Shown piece by piece: positions 28,626 to 37,257 of a stretch of DNA of 64,000 bases; within the stretch, counting starts at the first letter, position 1; each line of letters opens with the position of its first letter. This DNA is from CALODL01 sp942492115 (lineage in GTDB: Bacteria > Planctomycetota > Phycisphaerae > UBA1845 > CAIVHJ01). The translations under genes and the position numbers were made by a program. Where the stretch lies: positions 248,001-312,000 of the forward strand of contig CALODL010000002.1 in NCBI GenBank assembly GCA_942492115.1. The letters are read 5' to 3'. The notes under the pieces were generated by a model, which had not been told where the DNA came from, made no database searches, and worked only from the letters and a program-made list of their open reading frames with translations.

Positions 28626-29723
28626 ATGTTCAGGCAGGATGGGGCCATCGGTCCGAAACAGTTCCCGTGCGGTCGCTGCGGTGGGCAGGTGTCCTTCGCT
28701 CCTGGTGCGCACACGCTGGTATGCGACCACTGCGGAGACAGCCAGACGATTTCGTCAGTGGGCGAAGATGTGGCCGAACTGGACTACGCGATGCACCTGG
28801 CACAGCTGGAGTCTGAGGCCCCGGTCGAGGACATTCTGGCCGTTCATTGTGCCGCGTGTGGTGCCGACATTCAGCCCGGCCACGACACCCTTGCCATGCA
28901 ATGCCCGTTCTGTGCGGCCAGTCTCGTCGGCGTGCCGCAGGCCGCGCGGCATTTGCGACCCAACGGGATTCTACCTTTTGCGACCACTGTACAGCAGGCG
29001 CACGATGGCCTGCGGAGGTGGTTGAATGACTTGTGGTTCGCTCCGGCGCGGCTCAAGAGCTGTGCCCGGCGCGAGGGTCCCTTGAGCGGAGTGTATATAC
29101 CGTATTGGGTGTTCAGTTGCGTGGCCACGAGCTTCTACAGTGGCCGACGGGGTACACACTCGGTCGACCGCAATGGTCACAGTCACATACGCTGGCAGAA
29201 TGTCGTTGGCTGGATCAAGGATGTGTTGAGTTATGTGCGGATCATGGCGTCAAGTGCGCTGCCGCAGGGCTTGGCCGAGTCTCTCGAACCATGGGATCTC
29301 GCCCGACTCGAACCGTATGACGACAGCTACCTGAGCGGGTTTCGGGCCGAACACCATCGTATGGCCCTGGCGGACGGCTTCGAGGCGGCCAAGGTCAAAA
29401 TAGAACATCGAGTCCGCGTCAGCGCGATGGCGGACATGGGGGGAGACCACCAGGAGATCAAGAGCATCAAGAGTCAGTTTGACGACGTTCGTTTTCAGCT
29501 CGTACTCATGCCCGTGTGGGTTTGTGCTTATCGTTTCAAGGACCGCGTCTACCAGGTCCTGGTCAACGGCCGTACGGGTGAGGTAGTCGGTGATCGCCCA
29601 TACGACGGATTGAAAATCGCGGGAGCCGTATTATCGGCCTTGCTGGTTGCGTGCGGGATTGGGTGCGCGGTCATGTGGCTGGCCACACGCAATGGGGGCA
29701 TCACGGGCGGTCTCATAAACTGA
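28626..29723 (+). CDS. Double zinc-ribbon membrane protein B (paralogue of 26234-27320)
   Basis: A 365-residue protein starting at ATG 28626 with GTGGAG nine bases upstream. Two zinc ribbons lie at ~12-38 ('PCGRCGGQVSF..LVCDHCGDS') and ~75-105 ('CAACGADIQPG..MQCPFCAAS'). They are followed by 'GVYIPYWVFSCVATSFYSGRRG', the conserved 'LEPWDLARLEPYDDSYLSGF' and a C-terminal membrane helix ('IAGAVLSALLVACGIGCAVMWL'). It has the same architecture as gene A, with low to moderate identity outside the motifs. The zinc ribbons are probably cytosolic and the tail anchors the protein in the membrane, fitting a partner of the SPFH protein upstream. Confidence 0.85.
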   Translation: MFRQDGAIGPKQFPCGRCGGQVSFAPGAHTLVCDHCGDSQTISSVGEDVAELDYAMHLAQLESEAPVEDILAVHCAACGADIQPGHDTLAMQCPFCAASLVGVPQAARHLRPNGILPFATTVQQAHDGLRRWLNDLWFAPARLKSCARREGPLSGVYIPYWVFSCVATSFYSGRRGTHSVDRNGHSHIRWQNVVGWIKDVLSYVRIMASSALPQGLAESLEPWDLARLEPYDDSYLSGFRAEHHRMALADGFEAAKVKIEHRVRVSAMADMGGDHQEIKSIKSQFDDVRFQLVLMPVWVCAYRFKDRVYQVLVNGRTGEVVGDRPYDGLKIAGAVLSALLVACGIGCAVMWLATRNGGITGGLIN

Positions 29724-29800
29724 TGTGCCAATTCCTCTATCGTAGGCTAACACAGCAGGTTACCCATTCATTCACAATCACCGAGCCAGAGAGGGAGAGC

Positions 29801-30172
29801 ATGACCCCTGCCGAAGACCACAGCCCGATGGAATCCGAGTTTGGTGCCAGCATGACCGCAAAGAGTCTTGCCGCTGACCTGTATGCACAGGCCTGTGATC
29901 GCGGTGAATCAGAATGGCGACGAGGAGCGCAGCGGCGCGACATTCGTGAAGACATTTCCATCGAGGTTCCCGGCCACAAGCATCCCGTGTCCGGATTCAC
30001 CTATCAGGTGTCGCCCGATTCCATGACAGTGTGCTGCCGTCAGGCATTGGAACTCGAGACCGTCGTAATAGTCCGCCGGGCATATGTCGAGGATGGACTG
30101 TGCGACGAAGGAACCGTCATGCACTGCACGCAGACGATTGGTGGGTACAAGGTCGGCATCAAGTTCAGCTAG
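29801..30172 (+). CDS. PilZ-like domain protein
   Basis: A 123-residue protein starting at ATG 29801 with GAGGGAGAGC upstream. The core 'RRGAQRRDIREDISIEV' resembles the RxxxR entry of PilZ c-di-GMP receptors, followed by a beta strand set ('VSGFTYQVSPDSMTVCCRQAL', 'VVIVRRAYVEDG', 'MHCTQTIGGYKVGIKF') ending in the 'G-x-x-x-G-x-x-F' style of PilZ. The D/NxSxxG motif is poorly kept ('SPDSMTV'), so c-di-GMP binding is uncertain. It follows the zinc-ribbon gene B by 77 bases on the same strand. Confidence 0.6.
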   Translation: MTPAEDHSPMESEFGASMTAKSLAADLYAQACDRGESEWRRGAQRRDIREDISIEVPGHKHPVSGFTYQVSPDSMTVCCRQALELETVVIVRRAYVEDGLCDEGTVMHCTQTIGGYKVGIKFS

Positions 30173-30232
30173 TCGATGAAGGTCTGTCGTCGGCCGTCCA
30201 TGGCCAGCGCGAGCAACCTGCAACGTGTGCGC

Positions 30233-30258
30233 AACGCCGTCTAACGAGGCGGCGTTTT
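30233..30258 (+). terminator. Terminator-like hairpin between converging genes
   Basis: AACGCCG at 30233-30239 pairs with CGGCGTT at 30250-30256, closing a 10-base loop, followed by TT. It lies 60 bases after the PilZ-like gene and overlaps the last codons of the convergent exoprotein gene. The T-run is short, so efficiency is doubtful. Confidence 0.4.
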
Positions 30259-32157
30259 CATGCGCCGTCTGCGGGGCATGCCCAGCAGGCCCGCGCACAT
30301 CAACAGCAGCGATGATGCGCTGGTTGCCCCACACATGCCAGCGGGAGCCTGGCCCGTATCCGGCCCCGTGTTCTCACGAACGGTGGTGTCGTCGTCTGCG
30401 GCATCCAGCATGCAGCCCAATTCGTCAACGGCGACACCGAACGGCGTGTCTTCGCACCGATCGATGCGGTTGACGACCCCGTCGTAGTCGCGGTCTTCAT
30501 TGCCCGTGTCAGGCAGCGCGCAGCCGGCCAGATCGACCTGTCGTCCCGGGGGCGTTCGCGGGCACTGGTCGATGGCGTCATTGAGGCCATCGTTGTCGGA
30601 GTCCAGCTCGAATACGGCACAGCCGAGGGCGTCGACCGGCTGGCCGAGGGGTGTGGTCAAGCAGCGATCGAGAGCATCCACTGTGCCGTCACGGTCCCCA
30701 TCACGCTCACTGGCTGCACAGCCAAACGCGTCGACCTCTTCGCCGTTCGGTGTGTTCGCGCAGTCGTCGAAACACAGCGCGACACCGTCGGAGTCGTCAT
30801 CATTCTCCGCCGTCCCGCAGCCGCACTGGCCTGGCGATATCTTGCCCGGATCCAAAGGGCAGTCGTCTACGCAATCAGGGGCCTGGTCTCCATCGGTGTC
30901 GGTCTCAGGTTCCCCGCATCCGCAGCGGCGCGGTTCGATCTTGTCGGGATCACGCGGACACAGGTCAACACAAGCAGCGAAGCCGTCTTCATCGGCATCG
31001 ATATCGGGCTCACCGCATCCACATTGACCGTCCTCGATCTTATCAGCGTCGTCGGGACACCCGTCAGCGCAGTCCGGCGTACCGTCACCGTCGCTATCGG
31101 TGAGATCGGCGTCGCACCCGCACGGCTCGGGGTCGGTGCGGTCGGCATTCTCGGGGCAACCATCGCATGCATCACCTATAGCATCCTCGTCGGAATCGTC
31201 CTGGCCCGTGTTGGCCACATCAGGGCAGTTGTCATCGTCATTGGGGACATCATCGCCGTCGCGGTCATCATCGCATAGATCACCCATTCCGTCCGAGTCG
31301 CCATCCTCTTGTGTGGGATTGAATTCAACCGGACAGTTGTCGATCTCGTCAGGGATGGCATCTTCGTCTGCATCCTCATCTGACGAAACCAGCTGCAGGA
31401 TGACGTTGACTTTGTGTGGTTGCGGGTTATCGGGATCCTCACCGAGACAGTCGGTGCTCAGCACGGTGATCGTTCCGCTGAGTGGCCCCTCGCCAGGCAG
31501 CACGTCGGCAGGGTCGGCGATGACACGTAGTTCGGTCGCCGACGTCGTTCCGAAGTCACTATCGGGCGTGACGCTGAGCCAGTCGCCAGTGGATTGGGCG
31601 CTGGCGGTCCAGTCGCGGCCGATGACCGTATCGCACACGGTGTCGAAGGTGACCACGCCTTCGACCGGCGGTCCCCCGGCCACGGCGTTCAGGGTGATCG
31701 TCGCGGGAGTGAGGCGATGCGGCGTGGCGTCATCCAGGGCGATTTCGAGGATGACCGTGACCAGTCCGATGTCCAGTGGAGTGCTCAGGCGCAGGCCGTC
31801 ACAGTCGCTGGCAGACGTGAATTGAATGTTGGCCGCGTATGTGCCGACCGGCAGAGCATCGGCATGAGCGCCGATCGCAATGTCCACGATGCCATGAGCG
31901 GCAGGCCCTCCGCTCGGGCTGAGACTGAGCCATTCACCCAGAGCCGTCGGTGGATCGACGGTGGCCCGCCATTGCCGGCCACCGGGCGCAGAACAACCGG
32001 TGTCCAGGTGGATCGTCCGGGCCGCCGGATCGGCCCCTGTCAGCAGAACGTTATACGTATCGAGGCTCTGTCCGGAAGCTGCCACGGCCATCAGGCCCGG
32101 CAGAATCCAGAACGAGCGAAATGGGTCGAATCTCCCCACGCGTTTCCCCTTAGACAT
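30241..32157 (-). CDS. Secreted protein with BACON-like domains, thrombospondin type-3 repeats and C-terminal sorting signal
   Basis: A 638-residue protein; ATG 32157 leads into a signal peptide ending 'AVAASGQ'. Two BACON-like modules (~35-140 and ~145-250) show 'GEWLSLSPSGG', 'LPVGTYAANIQF' and 'GDWLSVTPDSD'. From ~265 to ~600 come thrombospondin type-3 calcium-binding repeats, rich in D-x-D-x-D-G and Cys ('DSDGDGTPDCADGCPDDADKI'). The C-terminus 'GMCGATSASSLLLMCAGLLG' followed by P and four Arg has the layout of a CTERM-type sorting signal: small motif with Cys-Gly, hydrophobic helix, basic end. It probably forms a Ca-stiffened stalk on the cell surface. Confidence 0.8.
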   Translation of the reverse strand: MSKGKRVGRFDPFRSFWILPGLMAVAASGQSLDTYNVLLTGADPAARTIHLDTGCSAPGGRQWRATVDPPTALGEWLSLSPSGGPAAHGIVDIAIGAHADALPVGTYAANIQFTSASDCDGLRLSTPLDIGLVTVILEIALDDATPHRLTPATITLNAVAGGPPVEGVVTFDTVCDTVIGRDWTASAQSTGDWLSVTPDSDFGTTSATELRVIADPADVLPGEGPLSGTITVLSTDCLGEDPDNPQPHKVNVILQLVSSDEDADEDAIPDEIDNCPVEFNPTQEDGDSDGMGDLCDDDRDGDDVPNDDDNCPDVANTGQDDSDEDAIGDACDGCPENADRTDPEPCGCDADLTDSDGDGTPDCADGCPDDADKIEDGQCGCGEPDIDADEDGFAACVDLCPRDPDKIEPRRCGCGEPETDTDGDQAPDCVDDCPLDPGKISPGQCGCGTAENDDDSDGVALCFDDCANTPNGEEVDAFGCAASERDGDRDGTVDALDRCLTTPLGQPVDALGCAVFELDSDNDGLNDAIDQCPRTPPGRQVDLAGCALPDTGNEDRDYDGVVNRIDRCEDTPFGVAVDELGCMLDAADDDTTVRENTGPDTGQAPAGMCGATSASSLLLMCAGLLGMPRRRRMKTPPR

Positions 32158-32345
32158 TGAACGCCCAATGCGGCGCATGACCCCTTGGTTAATGCTAGGC
32201 ATGGACTTATGGCGGGTCAACCACGGTTTGGGCCCCACGGCGCCAGACTTGATCCTTGCTGCCCGTTGCGCCCTGGCGTACGCTGAATGGACGAGTTTGC
32301 AAGCAGCCTTGCCTTGTCACATCTCAGAAGTGAGGGAAAAGCGTC

Positions 32346-34499
32346 ATGACCCAGTCCAAGCGCCGCCCGGCCATTTGGTCCCTGTGCCTTTCTGGCTTGC
32401 TGGTGATGCCCGTTTCGGCCATCGAAGTGACCGTCCAGAACGACTCCCTGACCGACGGTGGCACAGCCGCGATCCAGCTCGGTTTCGTCGACAACGAGAG
32501 CGGCGCAGCCTGGCTGACCTCACCCTGCGACGGCACCATCGTGGCCGTCCAGGTGTTCTGGCGCTCACAGAGTGGAACCGCGGGATTGTCGATTCAGGAC
32601 TCGATCACGATTTTCGAGGGCGGAAGCTTTCCGGTTCCAGGCGCCGTACTCGAGACGCTCGAGGCCCCCGCCATGACCGACGGCGTGCTCAACGAATTCC
32701 GTTTCCTCGATGAGAACAACACTATTCCGCTGTCTGTGCCCATCACGGAAAATGACGTTTTTGTCGTGTCGTTCAAGTTTTTCGAAGCGCCCGCCGGCAA
32801 CTCGGCGCTACCGACTCTCGTCACAGACATCAACGGCTGCCAGGCACAACGCAACGCGGTCGATGAGATTACACTCGGTTGGTTGAATCTGTGTTTCTTC
32901 GGCGCCAGTGGTGATTGGGTCATTCGCGCCGTCGTCGACTGCGACGGCCAGGTGCCGTTCGGGGCCTGCTGCGGCGCTGACGATGTATGCAGCGATGGCC
33001 AGAGCATCGGGGCCTGCGGCGCAGCGGGCGGGGTGTACCTCGGTGACGGGACGGAGTGTGGAGGATTCGACTGTTTCACTCCAGCGTGCTGTTTCGATCC
33101 GAAGGGCTGTCTTGATCTCACGGTCGGAGACTGTGAGACGCTCGGCGGCGTCACCCAGGGGCTTGGATCGTCATGCAACAACACGGAGTGTTTTCCGATT
33201 GGCGCCTGCTGCAACCCGGACGGCTCGTGTACCGATGAGGTGTCGGACACCGATTGTGCCGCGGGCAACGGCCTGTTCCAAGGGGATGATTCTTCATGTC
33301 TGGTGGCCAGTTGTCCGCAACCCGTCGGGGCCTGCTGCACCGCGGTGGGCTGCGTTGCCCTGGATGAAGAAGATTGCGGTGTCGTCCCTGGCAGCACGTG
33401 GGGGGGGGCGCTGACCGACTGCGCCGATCTCGACATGAATGAAGTGGCGGACGCGTGCGAGGTGGGTGGTGCTGAGTGTCCCGGTGGCACGATCGCCGAG
33501 TGTGCTGATCTCGATCGCAACGGCATTCGTGACGACAACTGCCTGTGGTGGGCGTGCGCTGCCGGTGACTGTGTTTCAACGGATGTGCCTTTTGGCGACA
33601 TGGGCGGGCAATTCGGGACCTGTCCGCCGGATCTGACCGCTGATGGCAACGATCGGTTCCAAGCGCTCAACTGTTTCGCGGACACCAGCCCGGATGGCAG
33701 TGGCGAATTCTCCTGTGAGGACCAGCCACCCGCGGCATACAACGTTGATGCCGGCGGGCAGTTCGGCTCATGTGCACCGGATGGCGTGTGTGACGGCAAT
33801 GATGCATTCGCAGCGCTCAACGCCTTCGCCGGAACAACCACGTGTCTGTGTCCTGAAGGTGGACCCGCACCTCAGGAGGCACCGGTGGATTACGGTCATG
33901 CCGGCCTGGCGCTGCACGGTGATCGCCAGACCATTCGCGCTGGTGAAACCTTCGAGGTCGATGTCGTGCTGACCACGGCGCTCGCCGATCTGCGTGGCTA
34001 CCAACTGCACCTCGATGTCAGTGGTGGCAACAGTGGTGATCTGGAACTCGTCGATGTGTCCATTCGCGAGGGGGTCACGCAGCTGGATCCGGCCAGTGCA
34101 CTGGCCGTGCGCGTGAAGACTCCCCTCCCGTCCCGCGTTGCCGGTGATGGCTTCACAGTTCGTCAATTGCCCGTCGTCGTGAATCACATGGCGCTCGACG
34201 GGGCGGCTGATGTCCGTGGATTCGAATGGCATGCCTTCAACATTGCGACCGCCCAGATGGTCGCCGGAACCGATGGACCGGGCATCGCCATGCGCGCCGG
34301 GACTTACCTGGCGAGTTTCACCTACCGCGCCACACGTGATGCATCGGGGACGTTTGTCGTGCACGTGCGTCATGACCCGCGCAATCGAACCGATCGAACG
34401 TTCCTGTTCCCAACGGCTGCTCACGGTCGGATCGTCATCGACTCGGCCGGCGCGACCGTGGTACGCGTCAAGACGCCGCGTAACATCCGCACACGTTGA
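32346..34499 (+). CDS. Secreted modular protein: GACC repeats plus shared dockerin-like/cohesin-like C-terminal module
   Basis: A 717-residue exoprotein. GAGGGAAAA precedes ATG 32346, and the signal peptide ends 'MPVSA'. Residues ~28-200 form a beta-sandwich domain. Four Cys-rich repeats follow at ~205-350, each starting 'GACC' with a 'GDG..C...C' ending. From ~383 to the end comes a module also found in the proteins at 42998-49081 and 61082-63463. Its parts are 'D..RNGIRDDNCLWWACAAGDC', 'DMGGQFGTCPPD', two dockerin-like loops ('DGNDRFQALNCF', 'DGNDAFAALNAF') and a cohesin-like beta domain ('DLRGYQLHLDVSGGNSGDLEL'). It ends in a basic tail with no membrane helix. The function is unknown; a surface or matrix role is inferred. 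Confidence 0.83.
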   Translation: MTQSKRRPAIWSLCLSGLLVMPVSAIEVTVQNDSLTDGGTAAIQLGFVDNESGAAWLTSPCDGTIVAVQVFWRSQSGTAGLSIQDSITIFEGGSFPVPGAVLETLEAPAMTDGVLNEFRFLDENNTIPLSVPITENDVFVVSFKFFEAPAGNSALPTLVTDINGCQAQRNAVDEITLGWLNLCFFGASGDWVIRAVVDCDGQVPFGACCGADDVCSDGQSIGACGAAGGVYLGDGTECGGFDCFTPACCFDPKGCLDLTVGDCETLGGVTQGLGSSCNNTECFPIGACCNPDGSCTDEVSDTDCAAGNGLFQGDDSSCLVASCPQPVGACCTAVGCVALDEEDCGVVPGSTWGGALTDCADLDMNEVADACEVGGAECPGGTIAECADLDRNGIRDDNCLWWACAAGDCVSTDVPFGDMGGQFGTCPPDLTADGNDRFQALNCFADTSPDGSGEFSCEDQPPAAYNVDAGGQFGSCAPDGVCDGNDAFAALNAFAGTTTCLCPEGGPAPQEAPVDYGHAGLALHGDRQTIRAGETFEVDVVLTTALADLRGYQLHLDVSGGNSGDLELVDVSIREGVTQLDPASALAVRVKTPLPSRVAGDGFTVRQLPVVVNHMALDGAADVRGFEWHAFNIATAQMVAGTDGPGIAMRAGTYLASFTYRATRDASGTFVVHVRHDPRNRTDRTFLFPTAAHGRIVIDSAGATVVRVKTPRNIRTR

Positions 34500-34525
34500 T
34501 CGTCGATCGCTGTCCAAGTTCATAG

Positions 34526-34557
34526 CGGGGCAGGTGACGCATACGCCACCTGCCCCG
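34526..34557. terminator. Bidirectional terminator hairpin between converging exoprotein genes
   Basis: A perfect 11-bp stem (34526-34536 with 34547-34557) with a 10-base loop lies in the 80-base gap between two converging genes. The U-runs on both sides are weak, but placement and stability fit a shared terminator. Confidence 0.65.
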
Positions 34558-34579
34558 TTGCGTTGTCAGCGCGACACGG

Positions 34580-36910
34580 TTACGGGCAGATATTCAACGC
34601 TCCCGGTGTGTCATCGCCAGCGGCCGGATCGGGATCACCGATTCGCCACGACGAACCGCAGCGCACAACATGACTCGGAACCGCATCGCCGTCAGGCCCG
34701 ACTTGCGGGGGTCCGTAATGGCACTCGGTCCCGCTCGGAGGCACATCGTCGTTCTCCACGAGCGCAACGAGGTCGACCATTTCTGACCAGGGCATGATAT
34801 CCAGGACACAATCGTCATCGACGTCGAGGTCGTCGCCCTCAGCCCCGGCGAACTGACGCACCAGTGCGTGCGTGAAGTTGTCGGAATTCTCGAAGTTCAG
34901 TGCGAGTGGCAAGTCGGGGACGGCGCCGTTGATCGTCAGCGAAGCCTCGCCTGCGAGAAATGTGCCGGATGAGCCGATGACCAGGCCATCGAGCGCAACG
35001 GCGACTTCGATCACACCACTCCCGCCAGCTCCGTCGCCCACGACAAGATAAGTCAAACCGTCAAGCGCCGTGCCAACCGCTCCGGTTAACTCAAAATACT
35101 CGTCAACATCGGGGCCGGGTTGATCAATACGCACTTCATTGATCAGAACACCCATCGCCGGAGCGCACGTGACTTCTGTGCACGCCACGTCGTCACCCTG
35201 GTAGACTCCGGCGGTGGCTGTGCACGCGGCGCTGGTCACGTTCTCCGTACACGCTGCGGCCACACAGCAGGCGCCGGTTGGCTCCGTACAACTGTCAAGG
35301 GTGCAGGTGGTCATGTCGCCGAGATACGTGCCGGCAAGCGCTGTGCAGTCGGTAACAGTGGTCTCGGCGCACGTTGCACCAGTGCAGCACGCACCGATCA
35401 CATCCGGGCAAGGGTTGTCGGCACACGCAGTGCCGTCACCCTGGTATGAACCGCCCGTGGCCGCACAGGTATCAACCATCACCTCATTACATGCTGCTGC
35501 CAGGCAGCAGGCACCGACCGGCGCCAGGCATTTCTCATCAAGACACGAAGTGTCGTCACCGAAGTAGATCCCGGCGCAGCTGTCGGCCGCCGTATCGTCA
35601 AAACAGATTCCCGTCACGCAACAAGCTCCGGACGGCGGCAGGCATGGCACGTTCTTGCAACTCGAATCAGCACCCTGGAAGATGCCGTCGAGGGCCAGGC
35701 ACATTTCGTCCTCGAGACCATCGAGACACCCTTCAGGGGCACAGCAGGCGCCGGTGTCCACCGTGCAGATCACGTCTGCACACGAGGATTCGTCGCCATG
35801 ATAGGCGCCGTCAAGGCGGATGCACTCGATGCCGGTGATGCCGCCGAGACAACCGTTTGGCAGGCAACACGCTCCGGTCTTGCGGTCCTGGTTGAAGCGG
35901 TCATTGTCACAGCGCGCCCCGAGCCACTGAAATGGCGTCTGTGGGTTGTGCGGGTTCGGCCCCCACGTTTCATCGAACTGTACGGTGAAGCTCGGTCCGT
36001 GGCCCATGACCGGCAGGGCGGAACCATACTTCGTGCTACTGAGCCAGGTGATGCGGTCCTCGTAACCGGCAGGCTCGGTGCGTGCAGTGAAGGTAATGGG
36101 TTGTCCGTCGCCAACGAAGTCCATCCCGCTCACGTGGCTGGTGAGGACTGTTTCATACGTTTCGACGAACAATGCTGGAACCGCATCCGGGCCGCCGACG
36201 GTCAGTGCGTGTGTTCCGACATCGTTGATCGCCGCCGTCGTCGAGGCGCCCAGCCAAGTCATCCCGTCTACCGTTCGCCATTCGATCAGTGGCGCGAACC
36301 CGGGTGGATCGACAGCGACGTCCACGCGGAATGGCCGACCGACCGAGGTCAGGTAGGTGTCTGAGCTGATGCGTTCGACGCTCGCAATCGATGGTCCAAA
36401 GTAATATTCCATCGTTTCGCCGTTGGTCGCAGCTGCAGGAAGGGCGAGTTGTTCTTCCATGATCCGCGGCGTTCCCAGGACGATGTCGCGGGCATGCGTC
36501 AGGACCTTGTTGATGACCATCGAACTTTCGTAGCGGGCGCCGTTGTCCGTGGACACGATGGCGCGGACAAAATAGATTCCGGGCTGATCACCCGGGCAGA
36601 CCGCAACCGAACCTTCGCCATCGCGCAGGATCTCTTCGGCGCCATGCCAAACGACTTGCTCTCCGCGCCGAGCGTATTGCCTGAGTTGAACTGTACTGTC
36701 GACGGGTACGTGCGTCGTTGCCGGGGCAGGGTGCCAGGCTGTGGTCAGCCCGGCGACCGGCCCGATCGTCATGCGCCGCGGTCGACCGCGCTGCACCGCG
36801 AGTATCGAATTGTCGCGCTGAATGGCTTGAGCAAACACCGGGCTGGATAAGAGCGTTGTGGCCAGTAGGATGCCTGCGGCACTGCGGCGCAGGCTGAATG
36901 AAACGAGCAT
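34580..36910 (-). CDS. Secreted protein with seven GACC repeats and a lamin-tail-like domain
   Basis: A 776-residue protein with AAGGAGG upstream of ATG 36910 and a signal peptide ending 'SPVFAQ'. Residues ~30-340 form several Ig-like beta domains. Residues ~350-580 hold seven Cys-rich repeats of about 35 residues on the pattern G-A-C-C-x5-C-x8-C-x9-GD-x3-C-x4-C. Residues ~583-776 look like a lamin-tail domain: 'MGVLINEVRIDQPGPDVDEYFEL' start, then '..LDGLTYLVVGDG', ending 'GDPDPAAGDDTPGALNICP', the typical end of that fold. Lamin-tail domains in bacteria are found in exported proteins and nucleases; no nuclease domain is present here. It lacks the C-terminal module of its neighbour. Confidence 0.8.
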   Translation of the reverse strand: MLVSFSLRRSAAGILLATTLLSSPVFAQAIQRDNSILAVQRGRPRRMTIGPVAGLTTAWHPAPATTHVPVDSTVQLRQYARRGEQVVWHGAEEILRDGEGSVAVCPGDQPGIYFVRAIVSTDNGARYESSMVINKVLTHARDIVLGTPRIMEEQLALPAAATNGETMEYYFGPSIASVERISSDTYLTSVGRPFRVDVAVDPPGFAPLIEWRTVDGMTWLGASTTAAINDVGTHALTVGGPDAVPALFVETYETVLTSHVSGMDFVGDGQPITFTARTEPAGYEDRITWLSSTKYGSALPVMGHGPSFTVQFDETWGPNPHNPQTPFQWLGARCDNDRFNQDRKTGACCLPNGCLGGITGIECIRLDGAYHGDESSCADVICTVDTGACCAPEGCLDGLEDEMCLALDGIFQGADSSCKNVPCLPPSGACCVTGICFDDTAADSCAGIYFGDDTSCLDEKCLAPVGACCLAAACNEVMVDTCAATGGSYQGDGTACADNPCPDVIGACCTGATCAETTVTDCTALAGTYLGDMTTCTLDSCTEPTGACCVAAACTENVTSAACTATAGVYQGDDVACTEVTCAPAMGVLINEVRIDQPGPDVDEYFELTGAVGTALDGLTYLVVGDGAGGSGVIEVAVALDGLVIGSSGTFLAGEASLTINGAVPDLPLALNFENSDNFTHALVRQFAGAEGDDLDVDDDCVLDIMPWSEMVDLVALVENDDVPPSGTECHYGPPQVGPDGDAVPSHVVRCGSSWRIGDPDPAAGDDTPGALNICP

Positions 36911-37257
36911 TACAGAACCTCCTTGAGTTGTCGAGTGAGCACATCAACAGTGACAGCGTCCCTGCACCTGAGCCCGGCCACTTCCGCAGTTGCGTCGTGG
37001 TAGCCGGAGTCCTATCGACTCCGGATGCGATATCGTCTTGTCGGTTCTCGATGGAGTGCGCTGGGACGCTGCCCGAACGGTCTGTGGGTGGCTGGTCACT
37101 GCGGCTCCGCCGCCCGATGCCACCGTATGGGCCGTTCAATAGTCAAGACGGGACGACGACCATGATGCGCAATGAATTCTGGTGAGATCACAGCAAGCAT
37201 CGGGCGCGGACACCACGCACGGTGATAATCACGGTCATGTGTGTACAATGGCCGACC
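36911..37257. other. Divergent intergenic region with leaderless-type promoter for the metalloprotease
   Basis: No gene was seen. TACAAT at 37244-37249 ends eight bases before the metalloprotease ATG at 37258, without a Shine-Dalgarno sequence. The left side holds the AAGGAGG ribosome binding site of the 34580-36910 gene. Frames through the region are Arg-rich shadows. Confidence 0.5.
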
